Shown one piece after another: positions 1 to 7,797 of a stretch of DNA of 64,000 nucleotides (the stretch's first letter is position 1; each line of letters opens with the position of its first letter). The position numbers and the translations under genes were made by a program. Origin of the DNA: CAVQGZ01 sp964400785 (lineage in GTDB: Bacteria; Actinomycetota; Actinomycetes; Jiangellales; Jiangellaceae); the NCBI GenBank assembly GCA_964400785.1, contig CAYNWB010000003.1, positions 45,479-109,478 of the forward strand. The letters run 5' to 3'. Under the pieces are notes generated by a model. It worked only from the letters and a program-made list of their open reading frames with translations. It had not been told where the DNA came from and ran no database searches.

Positions 1-174
1 CGCGTCCGTGGCCACTCGGTGGCTCGACGCCGTCGCCAGGTAGTGCACCGCCTCGACCAGGTTGGTCTTGCCCTGACCGTTGGCACCGAGCAGAACCGTG
101 ACGCCGGGGTCCCATGCCAGGTCGAGCGCGGTGTAGCTGCGGAAGTCGCGCAGGGACAGCGACGAGACGTGCAC
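1..174 (-). CDS. recF: DNA replication/repair protein RecF, N-terminal fragment (cut by window edge)
   Basis: RecF loads RecA at single-strand gaps and is an SMC-like ATPase. Only the first 58 codons lie in the window. They read VHVSSLSLRDFRSY and then contain the Walker A motif GANGQGKTN, exactly where RecF has it (about residues 30-38). The GTG start at 174 lies 11 bases after the dnaN stop, so it is the third gene of a leftward dnaA-dnaN-recF set. The rest of the protein is beyond base 1. Confidence 0.93.
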   Translation of the reverse strand, partial: MHVSSLSLRDFRSYTALDLAWDPGVTVLLGANGQGKTNLVEAVHYLATASSHRVATDA

Positions 175-185
175 CGATCGGCGGC

Positions 186-1301
186 TCAGCCGGCCAGGCG
201 CACCGGCATGAGCAGGTAGCGGTAGTCGGGGTGGGTCGCCTCGTCCATGCCGTCGGCCCCCTGCAGCACAGCCGGACGCGCCGGTTGGGTGAAGCTCAGC
301 ACGGCCACGGGGGCGTCGATGGCGCCCAGCCCGTCGAGCAGGTACCCGGGGTTGAAGCCGATCGTCAGACCCTCGCCCGTCACCTGAGCAGGCAACGACT
401 CCACCGCCTGCGCGTCCTCACCGCTGGAGGCCTCCAGCGTGACGTCGGCCTCCCCGAAGGTCAGACGCACCGGCGAGTTGCGGTCGGCGACGAGCGCGAC
501 GCGCTTCACCGACTCGACGAGGACTGCGGTGTCGATGCGTGCGACCGTGACCGACTCGCTCGGGAACAACGTCCGGTACTTGGGGAACTCGCCGTCGATG
601 AGCCGCGCACTGCTGCGCCGGTCGACGGTCGACAGCCCGAGCAGGCCGCCGGCTCCCAGGCCGATCTCGACGTCTCCGGCCCCGAGCGACTTGGCGGTCT
701 CGGCCAGCGACCGCGCCGGCACGAGTGCGACAGCCGAGGCTCCCGGTCGAACCGGGTCCCAGGCCAGCTCGCGCACCGCGAGTCGGTACCGGTCGGTCGC
801 AGCGAGCGTCAGCAGCGCGCCGTCGATCTCCATGCGGATACCGGTGAGCACAGGGAGCATGTCGTCGCGGCCCGAGGCAACCGCGACCTGCGCCACTGCC
901 TCCGCCAGCGCGGGACCCGGCACCCGACCCACCACCTCGGGCAGCTCGGGCAGCGCGGGGTAGTCCTCGACCGGCAGCGACTGCAGCGTGAACCGGGACG
1001 ACCCACAGGTCAGCGACACCTTGCCGGCCTCGGCCACCAGATCGATGGGCCGTCCCGGCAGCGACCGCGTGATGTCGGCCAGCAGCCGTCCGGAGACCAG
1101 AGAGACCCCCGGGTCGACGACGTCGGCAGCGAAGGAGACCTCACCGAAGACCTCGTGGTCGTACCCCGCGACCCGGACGCCGTCGGCGTCGGCCTCGATG
1201 CGCAGCGCGGCGAGGACGGGAAGCGTGGGTCTGCTGGGCAACGTGCGAGCCGCCCACGCGACCCCGTCAGCGAGGACGTCGCGTTCGATTCGGAATTTCA
1301 C
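186..1301 (-). CDS. dnaN: DNA polymerase III beta sliding clamp
   Basis: The beta clamp forms a ring around DNA and tethers the replicative polymerase. The 371-residue protein has the family's usual length and three-domain clamp layout, starting VKFRIERDVLADGVAW and ending LMPVRLAG. An in-frame ATG lies further upstream at 1379, but the GTG at 1301 is preferred: it begins exactly at the conserved clamp N-terminus and is preceded by AAAGGGA at ribosome-binding distance. It lies downstream of dnaA across the probable oriC and is followed after 11 bases by recF. I see nothing odd in the protein. Confidence 0.96.
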   Translation of the reverse strand: MKFRIERDVLADGVAWAARTLPSRPTLPVLAALRIEADADGVRVAGYDHEVFGEVSFAADVVDPGVSLVSGRLLADITRSLPGRPIDLVAEAGKVSLTCGSSRFTLQSLPVEDYPALPELPEVVGRVPGPALAEAVAQVAVASGRDDMLPVLTGIRMEIDGALLTLAATDRYRLAVRELAWDPVRPGASAVALVPARSLAETAKSLGAGDVEIGLGAGGLLGLSTVDRRSSARLIDGEFPKYRTLFPSESVTVARIDTAVLVESVKRVALVADRNSPVRLTFGEADVTLEASSGEDAQAVESLPAQVTGEGLTIGFNPGYLLDGLGAIDAPVAVLSFTQPARPAVLQGADGMDEATHPDYRYLLMPVRLAG

Positions 1302-1640
1302 TGCTGGTCCCTTTCTGACCTGGCGCCGTCCGTGCTCGGCGTCGATGGCGATACTTCCACAGACCAGGGCGCGAGCCACGAGTCACATGTCGTCGTCGTA
1401 GACATGTCCCGTCGTCGTCGTAGGTCGTGTGGACACTGTGGACAGACCCCGCTCCGTGCTGCTCGTGGCACAGACCGAGCGGTGCACAACATGGGGACGG
1501 ACGCCAGGAGGGCTGGGGACCACACGCGGGATCGGGGGACGATCGTTGCGGGCCGCGCTGGGCTGCGCGCCTGTCCACAGGCTGTCCACCGAGTCCTGCG
1601 CCACGACGGCACGTGCGTCCACAACAGCTCACAGCCGGTG
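1302..1640. other. oriC: Probable chromosomal replication origin (oriC), dnaA-dnaN spacer
   Basis: This 339-base spacer between dnaA and dnaN holds a cluster of DnaA-box-like 9-mers, as in Streptomyces and Mycobacterium, where oriC is at this place. Boxes seen (actinobacterial consensus TTGTCCACA): two abutting on the minus strand at 1428-1436 and 1437-1445 (GTGTCCACA, CTGTCCACA), a weaker one at 1481-1489, and plus-strand CTGTCCACA at 1571-1579, CTGTCCACC at 1582-1590 and GCGTCCACA at 1615-1623. No clearly AT-rich unwinding element is visible. The assignment rests on position and box density. Confidence 0.65.
1385..1423. repeat. Imperfect tandem repeat beside the DnaA boxes
   Basis: Two copies of an ACATGTC motif each followed by repeated GTC triplets and ending in GTAG lie head to tail, immediately left of the paired DnaA boxes at 1428-1445. 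The units are about 17 and 22 bases. A role as an origin iteron or unwinding element is possible but not shown. Confidence 0.4.
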
Positions 1641-3191
1641 TCAGGTCGACCGGGAGCTCTGCCGGATTCGGTTGGTGAGCTCGGTGACCTGGTTGAACAC
1701 AGATCGACGCTCGGCCATCAACGTCCTGATCTTGCGATCAGCGTGCATGACGGTCGTGTGGTCGCGGCCGCCGAACTCCTGACCGATCTTCGGCAGCGAC
1801 AGCTCGGTCAGCTCACGGCACAGATACATCGCGATCTGTCGCGCTGTCACCAGGGTGCGGCTGCGACTGGCTCCGAGCAGGTCGTCGATGGCCAGGTCGA
1901 AGTACGTGGCCGTCGCGGCGATGATCGTCGCGGCGCTGATGTCGGGCGCCGTGTCGGTCGGCATCAGGTCCTTGAGCACCACCTCGGCCAAGGCCAGGTC
2001 GACTGGCTGGCGGTTGAGGCTTGCGAAGGCCGTCACACGCACCAGGGCGCCTTCGAGCTCCCTGATGTTGGTGTCGATGCGGCTCGCGATGAACTCCAGC
2101 ACGTCTGCCGGCACCGCCAACCGATCGGCAGCGGCCTTCTTCGACAGGATCGCGATGCGCGTCTCGAGGTCGGGTGGCTGCACGTCGGTGATGAGGCCCC
2201 ACGTGAACCGGTTGCGCAGCCGGTCCTCGAGCTCGGCGAACTCCTTCGGGGGACGGTCGGACGTGATGACGATCTGCTTGTTGGCGTTGTGCAGGGCGTT
2301 GAAGGTGTGGAAGAACTCCTCCTGCGTCTGGATCTTGCCCTCGAGAAACTGGATGTCGTCGATGAGCAGCACGTCCACGTCGCGGTAGCGCCGATGGAAC
2401 GTCGACGCGCGGTCGTCTCGGATGGAGTTGATGAAGTCGTTCGTGAACTCCTCGCTGGAGACGTAGCGCACGCGCGTCCCCGGGTAGACCTCCGCCGCGT
2501 AGTGGCCGATCGCGTGCAGCAGGTGCGTCTTGCCCAGCCCCGAGTCGCCGTAGACCAGCAGAGGGTTGTAGGCCTTTCCGGGAGCCTCGGCGACCGCTAC
2601 CGCAGCGGCGTGCGCGAAGCGGTTGCTCGACCCGATGACGAACCGCTCGAACGTGTACCGGGGGTTCAGCGCCGCGATGTCGCGGCGGGTGACCGGGGCG
2701 CTGGGAGCGGGGGCCTGCTCGGCGGTGGGGGCCCGCTCGGCGGTGGCGGCTGTCGAGGGCGGGCCGGCGTGGCCGGAGCCGTCGGCAGCCGCAGCGTGTG
2801 CGGGGGCAGTGGCCGACGAGCCGTTGGGGCTGTCCGCGCCGCTGGCGGCAACGACCTCGATCATGATGCCGATCGTCCGGTTCAGCCGGGTCGAGAGCTC
2901 GGTGACCAGGGCACCGAGTGCCCGGCGCTCGAGCTGGTTCTTGGCGTACTCGCTGGGGGCGACGGCGACGACGGTGTCCTGCACCATGGCCACGGGCCTC
3001 GCCTGAGCGATGAACGCCTGGACGGCTGGGCCCACCTCGGAGCCGATCGCGGAGACCGCGTCGTCCCAGACGTGGTTCAGCTCCGCACTCGTCAGAGGGG
3101 GCGGAGACGGGTCCGCGGAGGGCCGCTCGGCGAGATCGACGGCGTGATCATCGTGGGATGATTCATCCCTGGCCTGCGGCTGGTCGGTCAC
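1641..3191 (-). CDS. dnaA: Chromosomal replication initiator DnaA
   Basis: DnaA binds DnaA boxes at oriC, melts the origin and recruits the DnaB helicase. From the GTG at 3191 the protein has 516 residues: domain I at about 35-110, a long Pro/Ala/Ser-rich linker at about 115-170, an AAA+ domain with Walker A GDSGLGKTH (about 215-223) and Walker B LLIDDIQF, and a C-terminal DNA-binding domain with the signature GGRDHTTVMHADRKI. The GTG at 3191 has GGGGGA five bases upstream. An in-frame ATG at 3218 would lie inside a perfect DnaA box, so it is less likely. Two DnaA boxes just upstream suggest autoregulation. Confidence 0.96.
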   Translation of the reverse strand: MTDQPQARDESSHDDHAVDLAERPSADPSPPPLTSAELNHVWDDAVSAIGSEVGPAVQAFIAQARPVAMVQDTVVAVAPSEYAKNQLERRALGALVTELSTRLNRTIGIMIEVVAASGADSPNGSSATAPAHAAAADGSGHAGPPSTAATAERAPTAEQAPAPSAPVTRRDIAALNPRYTFERFVIGSSNRFAHAAAVAVAEAPGKAYNPLLVYGDSGLGKTHLLHAIGHYAAEVYPGTRVRYVSSEEFTNDFINSIRDDRASTFHRRYRDVDVLLIDDIQFLEGKIQTQEEFFHTFNALHNANKQIVITSDRPPKEFAELEDRLRNRFTWGLITDVQPPDLETRIAILSKKAAADRLAVPADVLEFIASRIDTNIRELEGALVRVTAFASLNRQPVDLALAEVVLKDLMPTDTAPDISAATIIAATATYFDLAIDDLLGASRSRTLVTARQIAMYLCRELTELSLPKIGQEFGGRDHTTVMHADRKIRTLMAERRSVFNQVTELTNRIRQSSRST

Positions 3192-3198
3192 ACATCCC

Positions 3199-3219
3199 CC
3201 GTCCACACCTTTGTCCACA
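3199..3219. promoter_or_regulatory. Two DnaA boxes just upstream of dnaA
   Basis: TTGTCCACA at 3211-3219 is a perfect actinobacterial DnaA box, and CCGTCCACA at 3199-3207 matches 7 of 9. They lie 8-28 bases upstream of the dnaA start codon, where bound DnaA would block its own expression. Autoregulation is an inference from position. Confidence 0.6.
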
Positions 3220-3587
3220 GCCTGGGGACGAGAGTGGGCGAGGGGGACCCGGGTCTACGTCGCCACGTCTGCCGTCATCCGGCGTGTTCGATGTCATCGT
3301 CTGCTACTGAGCTGTTCCATCCGGGTTCGAACGGGACAGGCGCGAGACGCTACCGCTCGTGGCGGGACATCGCAATGGTCCTTCCACACTGGTGGACGCG
3401 GCTGCCGGGCGCCGGCCCCGGTGGCGGCGAATGCTCGGTTTGACCCTGTGAACTGGGGTGACCTACCCTGATGCCGCACCCCTGTCTTTCCGACGCCTTT
3501 CCGATCCTGACAGACGTCCGTCCCGACGTGGCGACGGTCTTCAGCGCCCTGGCAGACGATCGACTGCTGACCACCGGGAGTCCTGAC
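3220..3587. promoter_or_regulatory. dnaA-rpmH divergent intergenic region with rpmH promoter
   Basis: This stretch contains no convincing gene. On the plus strand TTGACC (3440-3445) and TACCCT (3464-3469) are 18 bases apart and make a good housekeeping promoter for the rpmH-rnpA-yidD-yidC operon, giving a leader of about 110 bases. No dnaA promoter could be fixed on the minus strand. Few DnaA boxes occur here apart from the pair next to dnaA, so oriC more likely lies on the dnaN side. Confidence 0.55.
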
Positions 3588-3722
3588 GTGAAGCGCACCT
3601 TTCAGCCGAACAACCGCAAGCGGGCCAAGACCCACGGCTTCCGCACGCGTATGCGCACCCGCGCCGGACGATCCATCGTCAAGTCCCGTCGCTCCAAGGG
3701 CCGCGTCCGGCTCACGGCCTGA
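3588..3722 (+). CDS. rpmH: 50S ribosomal protein bL34
   Basis: This 44-residue, strongly basic protein starts VKRTFQPNNRKRAKTHGF and ends SKGRVRLTA, the standard L34 sequence and length. The GTG start has GGGAG eight bases upstream. It is the first gene of the rightward rpmH-rnpA-yidD-yidC-jag-rsmG-parAB set; rnpA begins 5 bases after its stop. A promoter with TACCCT lies about 120 bases upstream. Confidence 0.97.
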   Translation: MKRTFQPNNRKRAKTHGFRTRMRTRAGRSIVKSRRSKGRVRLTA

Positions 3723-3727
3723 CCGCG

Positions 3728-4105
3728 GTGCTGGCGGCTCGCCACCGGTTGCGTCGCTCCGACGACTTTCGTCGCACGGTCAGGCGCGGGGCACGGTCGT
3801 CGCAAGCGTGCGTCGTCGTGCACGAGCTGCACAGCCCCGGTGCATCTGACACGGACGACGCCGGGCCCAAGGTCGGCTTCGTGGTCAGCTCCTCGGTCGG
3901 CAACGCCGTCACCCGCAACGCCGTCGCGCGTCGGCTGCGGCACCTGATGCGCGATCGCCTCGATGACCTGCAACCGGGCAGCACGGTGGTGGTTCGGGCC
4001 ACCCCGCGCGCGGCGACGGTGTCCTCGGCACGACTCGGTGCCGACCTGGATGCCTGCCTGGCGCACCTGCGCCGCCGGCGGGCACAGGGCCGGGTGTCGG
4101 TATGA
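3728..4105 (+). CDS. rnpA: Ribonuclease P protein component
   Basis: RnpA is the protein subunit of RNase P, which matures tRNA 5' ends with the catalytic RNA. The 125-residue basic protein starts LAARHRLRRSDDF and carries the family core VGFVVSSSVGNAVTRNAVAR followed by RRLRHLMRDRL. The usual RNR motif reads RNA here. The GTG start follows rpmH by 5 bases, and its last bases overlap yidD (ATGA), which implies translational coupling. Confidence 0.95.
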   Translation: MLAARHRLRRSDDFRRTVRRGARSSQACVVVHELHSPGASDTDDAGPKVGFVVSSSVGNAVTRNAVARRLRHLMRDRLDDLQPGSTVVVRATPRAATVSSARLGADLDACLAHLRRRRAQGRVSV

Positions 4106-4416
4106 GGTGGCTTCTGCTGTCGTTGCTGCGCCTCTACCAGCGGTTCGTCAGCCCGCTGCTCGGGCCCACGTGCCGGTACTACCCGTCCTGCTCGGGGTAC
4201 GCGATGACGTCGGTCCATCGTCACGGAGCCCTTCGTGGGTCGTGGCTGGCAGCACGACGTGTCGGGCGATGCCACCCCTGGTCCGACGGCGGGGTGGATC
4301 TGGTCCCCCAGCGCGGCGACTACCGTTGGTGGGGCCGCTGCCCCGGTAGCGACCCCGACTCCGCTCGTCCCGTCACCTCGCAGACCACCTCCGCGTCTGC
4401 CGCCGAAGGAGCCTGA
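4102..4416 (+). CDS. yidD: Membrane protein insertion efficiency factor YidD
   Basis: YidD is a small peripheral membrane protein that helps YidC insert proteins. The 104-residue protein has the family core LYQRFVSPLLGPTCRYYPSCSG split around conserved cysteines in TCRYYPSCS, and RCHPWSDGGVD. It overlaps rnpA by four bases and directly precedes yidC. The C-terminal 25 residues, rich in Ser, Thr and Ala, are not conserved in the family. Confidence 0.93.
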   Translation: MRWLLLSLLRLYQRFVSPLLGPTCRYYPSCSGYAMTSVHRHGALRGSWLAARRVGRCHPWSDGGVDLVPQRGDYRWWGRCPGSDPDSARPVTSQTTSASAAEGA

Positions 4417-4420
4417 CCCC

Positions 4421-5380
4421 GTGGACACCCTGCTGGCCCCGCTCTACTGGGTCGTGTCGTGGATCATGATCGGCTGGCACGAGCTGTTCAGCCTGTTCTT
4501 GGACGCCGACTCCGGCGGAACGTGGGCGCTGTCGATCATCGGTCTCGTCATCGTCATGCGCATCCTGCTGATCCCGCTGTTCGTGCGGCAGATCAAGTCG
4601 ATGCGCAACATGCAGCTCATCCAGCCGCAGATGCGCGAGCTCCAGGCCAAGTACGGCCACGACAAGGAGAAGCTCAGCCAAGAGATGATGAAGCTGTACA
4701 AGGACACGGGCAGCAACCCGTTCTCCTCGTGCCTTCCCGTCCTGGCTCAGGCTCCGTTCTTCTTCGCGCTCTTCCGCGTGCTCAACGGGATCGCCGAGGA
4801 CGTGCCGCGTGGCGCATTCGGCCAGTACCCCGACCTGTTCGAGTCGCTGTCGAACTCGACGGTGTTCGGTGCCCCGTTGGCGGCGAGCTTCGCGACCGCC
4901 GAGACGTACCCCAACGGCGCGACCACCCGAGTGATCGCCGCCGTCATGGTCGTGCTCATGACGGCGACCACGTTCTTCACGCAGCGCCAGCTGATGCGGC
5001 AGAACATGCCGAAGTCGGCGCTGGAGGGGCCGTTCGCCCAGCAGCAGAAGATCCTGCTCTACGTGCTTCCGCTGATGTTCCTGTTCTCCGGGTACTACTT
5101 CCCGCTCGGTGTGGTGCTCTACTGGCTCACCAGCAACATCTGGACGATGGGACAGCAGTTCTACGTGATCCGACGCATGCCCGCCCCGGGTACGCCGGCC
5201 GAAGAGGCGATGCGGCGGCGCAAGGAGGCCAAGGCGGTGCGCAAGGGCCTGCCCCCGCCGGCCGCCGACGCCGGCAGCAACGTCGTGATCGCTGAGCCCA
5301 GCCCGGTGAGCGCCGAACCCAAGCGGCAGCAGCCGAAGAAGCAGAGCCGTAGCCAGCGCAAGAAGAGCGGCAAGAAGTAG
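4421..5380 (+). CDS. yidC: Membrane protein insertase YidC/Oxa1
   Basis: YidC inserts and folds inner-membrane proteins, alone or with SecYEG. The 319-residue protein is the Gram-positive form without a large extracytoplasmic P1 domain. It starts VDTLLAPLYWVVSWIM, has about five membrane helices with the helical loop MRNMQLIQPQMRELQAKYG after the first core helix, and ends in a basic tail rich in Lys, Gln and Arg. The open frame extends upstream inside yidD, but GTG 4421 with AAGGAG upstream and the conserved N-terminus decide the start. It is operonic with yidD and jag. Confidence 0.95.
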   Translation: MDTLLAPLYWVVSWIMIGWHELFSLFLDADSGGTWALSIIGLVIVMRILLIPLFVRQIKSMRNMQLIQPQMRELQAKYGHDKEKLSQEMMKLYKDTGSNPFSSCLPVLAQAPFFFALFRVLNGIAEDVPRGAFGQYPDLFESLSNSTVFGAPLAASFATAETYPNGATTRVIAAVMVVLMTATTFFTQRQLMRQNMPKSALEGPFAQQQKILLYVLPLMFLFSGYYFPLGVVLYWLTSNIWTMGQQFYVIRRMPAPGTPAEEAMRRRKEAKAVRKGLPPPAADAGSNVVIAEPSPVSAEPKRQQPKKQSRSQRKKSGKK

Positions 5381-5405
5381 CGCCGACGACCACCAGGAGA
5401 GTGTC

Positions 5406-5972
5406 GTGACCGACTCCGTGACCGAGCCCGACGTCGAGACCTCCTCGGCGATCACGGCTCCGCCCGACTCACCCGCCGGCCCACGCGAGTCGCGTGTCGA
5501 CCCGGGCGCCCTCGAGCGGGAGTCCGACATCGCTGCGGACTACATCGAGGGCCTGCTCGACGTCCTGGACATCGCGGGTGACATCGACATGGACATCGAG
5601 GGCGTGCGGGCGACCGTGTCTGTCGTCCCCGATCCCGAGGACCCGACGGCGCTGGACTCGCTCGTCGGGGAGGACGGCCGCGTGCTCGACGCCCTGCAGG
5701 ACCTGGCGCGGCTCGCGGTCGCGGCCCGCACGGGCGAGCGCAGCAGGCTCATGCTCGACATCGCCCAGTTTCGGGCCCGGCGCCGCGACGACCTCGCCGC
5801 ACTGGCCACGACGGTCGTCGAGCAGGTGCTCGCCACCGGGCAGCCCGTGCACATGGAGCCGATGACACCGTTCGAGCGCAAGGTGGTGCACGACACGGTG
5901 GCAGCGGCTGGGCTGCACAGCGAGTCCGACGGCGAGGAGCCGAACCGGCACGTCGTCGTGCGGCAGGGGTGA
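5406..5972 (+). CDS. jag: Jag/KhpB-like R3H-domain RNA-binding protein
   Basis: Jag (KhpB) proteins bind RNA through KH and R3H domains and have been linked to cell elongation and division control in Gram-positive bacteria. The 188-residue protein has an acidic N-terminus, a KH-like segment at about 45-115 (DIEGVRATVSVVPDPED, then LVGEDGRVLDALQDLARLAV) and an R3H segment at about 125-170 including MEPMTPFERKVVHDTVA. The GTG start has AGGAG upstream. It lies between yidC and rsmG, the standard actinobacterial position. The N-terminal Jag domain of Firmicutes is absent, as is normal for this phylum. Confidence 0.9.
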   Translation: MTDSVTEPDVETSSAITAPPDSPAGPRESRVDPGALERESDIAADYIEGLLDVLDIAGDIDMDIEGVRATVSVVPDPEDPTALDSLVGEDGRVLDALQDLARLAVAARTGERSRLMLDIAQFRARRRDDLAALATTVVEQVLATGQPVHMEPMTPFERKVVHDTVAAAGLHSESDGEEPNRHVVVRQG

Positions 5973-5994
5973 CCCCGCACCGTCCGCCCCGGCG

Positions 5995-6654
5995 ATGTTT
6001 CACGTGAAACACGAACCGTCGCTACCGCCGGCTCCTGCCGTTGCCGCCGAGGTGTTCGGCGCGGCGCTGGCCGCGGCGCAGGCCTACGCCGACCTGCTGG
6101 CCACCGAGGGCGTGGCACGAGGGCTCATCGGGCCCCGTGAGGTCGACCGGCTGTGGGAACGGCATCTGCTCAACTGCGCGGCAGTGTCCGCCGCCGTGCC
6201 CGACGGCCGAGTGCTCGACGTCGGCTCCGGTGCGGGCCTGCCCGGAGTACCGCTGGCTCTGGTCCGTCCGGAGCTGCACATCACGCTGGTCGAGCCTCTG
6301 CTGCGACGGGCGACGTTTCTCGGTGAGGTGCGCGAGAGGCTCGGGCTGACCCGCCTCGACGTCGTCCGAGCACGCGCCGAGCAGCTGCCGCGTCGAGAGG
6401 CCGACGTCGTGGTCGCACGGGCCGTCGCTCCGCTCGACCGGCTGGCGTCCTGGACCCTTCCCCTGCTGCGGCCGGGCGGACGCCTCGTCGCGATGAAGGG
6501 ACGAGCGGCCGACGACGAGGTCGCCGGTGCCGTGTCGGTGTTTCGTCGTCTGGGCGCACGGTGCTGGGAGGTGCGCGACCTCGTGCTGCCCGGCGGCCTC
6601 GAGGCGACGCGCGCGGTCGTGGTGGTTGCCGGAAACCCGGCCTCCACGCGGTGA
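5995..6654 (+). CDS. rsmG: 16S rRNA (guanine527-N7)-methyltransferase RsmG (GidB)
   Basis: RsmG methylates G527 of 16S rRNA using S-adenosylmethionine; its loss gives low-level streptomycin resistance in several bacteria. The 219-residue protein has the SAM-binding motif VLDVGSGAGLPGVPLAL at about 70-86 and the family segment VDRLWERHLLNC before it. The ATG at 5995 lies inside a parS site, so the first residues MFHVKH are encoded by the palindrome. No clear ribosome-binding site precedes it, so a later start cannot be excluded. It sits between jag and parA as usual. Confidence 0.94.
   Translation: MFHVKHEPSLPPAPAVAAEVFGAALAAAQAYADLLATEGVARGLIGPREVDRLWERHLLNCAAVSAAVPDGRVLDVGSGAGLPGVPLALVRPELHITLVEPLLRRATFLGEVRERLGLTRLDVVRARAEQLPRREADVVVARAVAPLDRLASWTLPLLRPGGRLVAMKGRAADDEVAGAVSVFRRLGARCWEVRDLVLPGGLEATRAVVVVAGNPASTR
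5996..6011. promoter_or_regulatory. parS: parS centromere site (perfect consensus)
   Basis: TGTTTCACGTGAAACA is a perfect 16-base palindrome identical to the bacterial parS consensus bound by ParB. It starts on the second base of the rsmG start codon. ParB, encoded 1.8 kb downstream, would load here and spread to form the segregation complex. Confidence 0.93.
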
Positions 6655-6684
6655 CAATGGTGCCTGCGCGACGCGGAGGTGGCA

Positions 6685-7797
6685 GTGAACGACCAGCACG
6701 AACGCCCGACGGGCCTTGGATGGCCCGCCAAGCCCGACGACGACCAGGCACCGGAGAGCTCGGAGCACTCGGGGCTCGGATGGCCCACGTCGGAGTCGAG
6801 TGATCCGGACGACGACGTTTCACGTGAAACATCGGCCTCGCTGTGGACGCGACTTGGCGAGCTGAGCTCGACGCCGTCGGCGGCCTCCCTCGTGGACGAC
6901 ACCGACCTCGACGTCGCGGTCGACGAGTCGTTGCCGATCGGCCGCCAGGCCGCCGCGGCCGTGCGCTCGGAGCGCCTGCTGCGCCAGCGCCTGCCCCGTC
7001 CGGAGCGGACGCGGGTGATCGTCGTGGCCAACCAGAAGGGCGGGGTCGGCAAGACCACGTCCGCGGTCAACGTCGCGGCTGCGCTGGCACTGCACGGAGC
7101 CAGCGTCCTGGTGGTCGACATGGACCCGCAGGGCAACGCCTCGACGGCGCTCGGTCTGCACCACCACGGCGACGCTCTGAGCACCTACGACGTCCTCGTC
7201 GACGCCGTGCCGCTGGCCGACGCCGTGCAGCAGTCGCCGGACGTCCCCGGGCTGGCCGGCGTGCCATCCACGATCGACCTGGCCGGTGCCGACGCCGAGC
7301 TGTTCGCCCGTGCCGGTCGCGAGCTGCTGCTGCGGGAGGCCCTCGCGGGGTACCTGCAGGCCAACGACGTCGACTACGTGATCATCGACTGCCCCCCGAC
7401 GCTCGGGCTGCTGACCGTCAACGCCCTGGCTGCCGGCCTCGAGGTGCTCATCCCGATCCAGTGCGAGTACTACGCCCTCGAGGGGCTCTCCCAGCTGCTC
7501 ACGACCATCGACCTGGTGCGCTCCAGCCTCAACCCCGCCCTTCGGGTCTCTCACGTGCTGCTCACCATGTACGACGGGCGTACCCGGCTGTCCGGCGAAG
7601 TCGCCGCCGAGGTGCGGGCCCACTTCGCCGACCGGGTGCTCCCCACCGCCGTCCCCCGCTCGGTGCGACTGAGCGAGGCTCCGGGGTACGGGCAGACCGT
7701 GCTCACCTACGCCCCCGGATCGCCAGGTGCCCTGTCGTACCTGGAGGCAGCCCGAGACATCGCACGGCAGAACGAGACTGCGAGGGAGTCGGCATGA
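6685..7797 (+). CDS. parA: Chromosome partitioning ATPase ParA (Soj)
   Basis: ParA is a Walker-type ATPase whose gradient on the nucleoid moves ParB-parS complexes. From GTG 6685 (GGAGGT four bases upstream) it has 370 residues: an acidic N-terminal extension of about 108 residues containing GLGWP twice, then VIVVANQKGGVGKTTSAVNV with the deviant Walker A motif (about 117-126), DMDPQGNAST and YVIIDCPPTLG. An upstream GTG at 6679 is also possible. A second parS lies inside the extension. The stop overlaps the parB start (ATGA). Confidence 0.95.
   Translation: MNDQHERPTGLGWPAKPDDDQAPESSEHSGLGWPTSESSDPDDDVSRETSASLWTRLGELSSTPSAASLVDDTDLDVAVDESLPIGRQAAAAVRSERLLRQRLPRPERTRVIVVANQKGGVGKTTSAVNVAAALALHGASVLVVDMDPQGNASTALGLHHHGDALSTYDVLVDAVPLADAVQQSPDVPGLAGVPSTIDLAGADAELFARAGRELLLREALAGYLQANDVDYVIIDCPPTLGLLTVNALAAGLEVLIPIQCEYYALEGLSQLLTTIDLVRSSLNPALRVSHVLLTMYDGRTRLSGEVAAEVRAHFADRVLPTAVPRSVRLSEAPGYGQTVLTYAPGSPGALSYLEAARDIARQNETARESA
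6816..6831. promoter_or_regulatory. parS: Second parS site, inside the parA coding region
   Basis: CGTTTCACGTGAAACA differs from the perfect parS at one outer base. It lies in the non-conserved N-terminal extension of parA, where it encodes part of DVSRETS, 820 bases from the first site. Confidence 0.85.

Noticed and set aside
114..3161. Very long open frame on the plus strand, antisense to dnaN and dnaA
   Set aside because: It is a high-GC shadow frame: its peptide is Arg/Gly/His-rich low-complexity sequence, while the opposite strand encodes clear DnaN and DnaA.
3192..3218. Upstream ATG start for dnaA at 3218
   Set aside because: It would place a perfect DnaA box inside the gene and has no ribosome-binding site; GTG 3191 has both a good site and a normal N-terminus.
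3192..3587. oriC in the dnaA-rpmH gap
   Set aside because: Only the two boxes beside dnaA are clear; the cluster of boxes lies on the dnaN side, the usual actinobacterial position.
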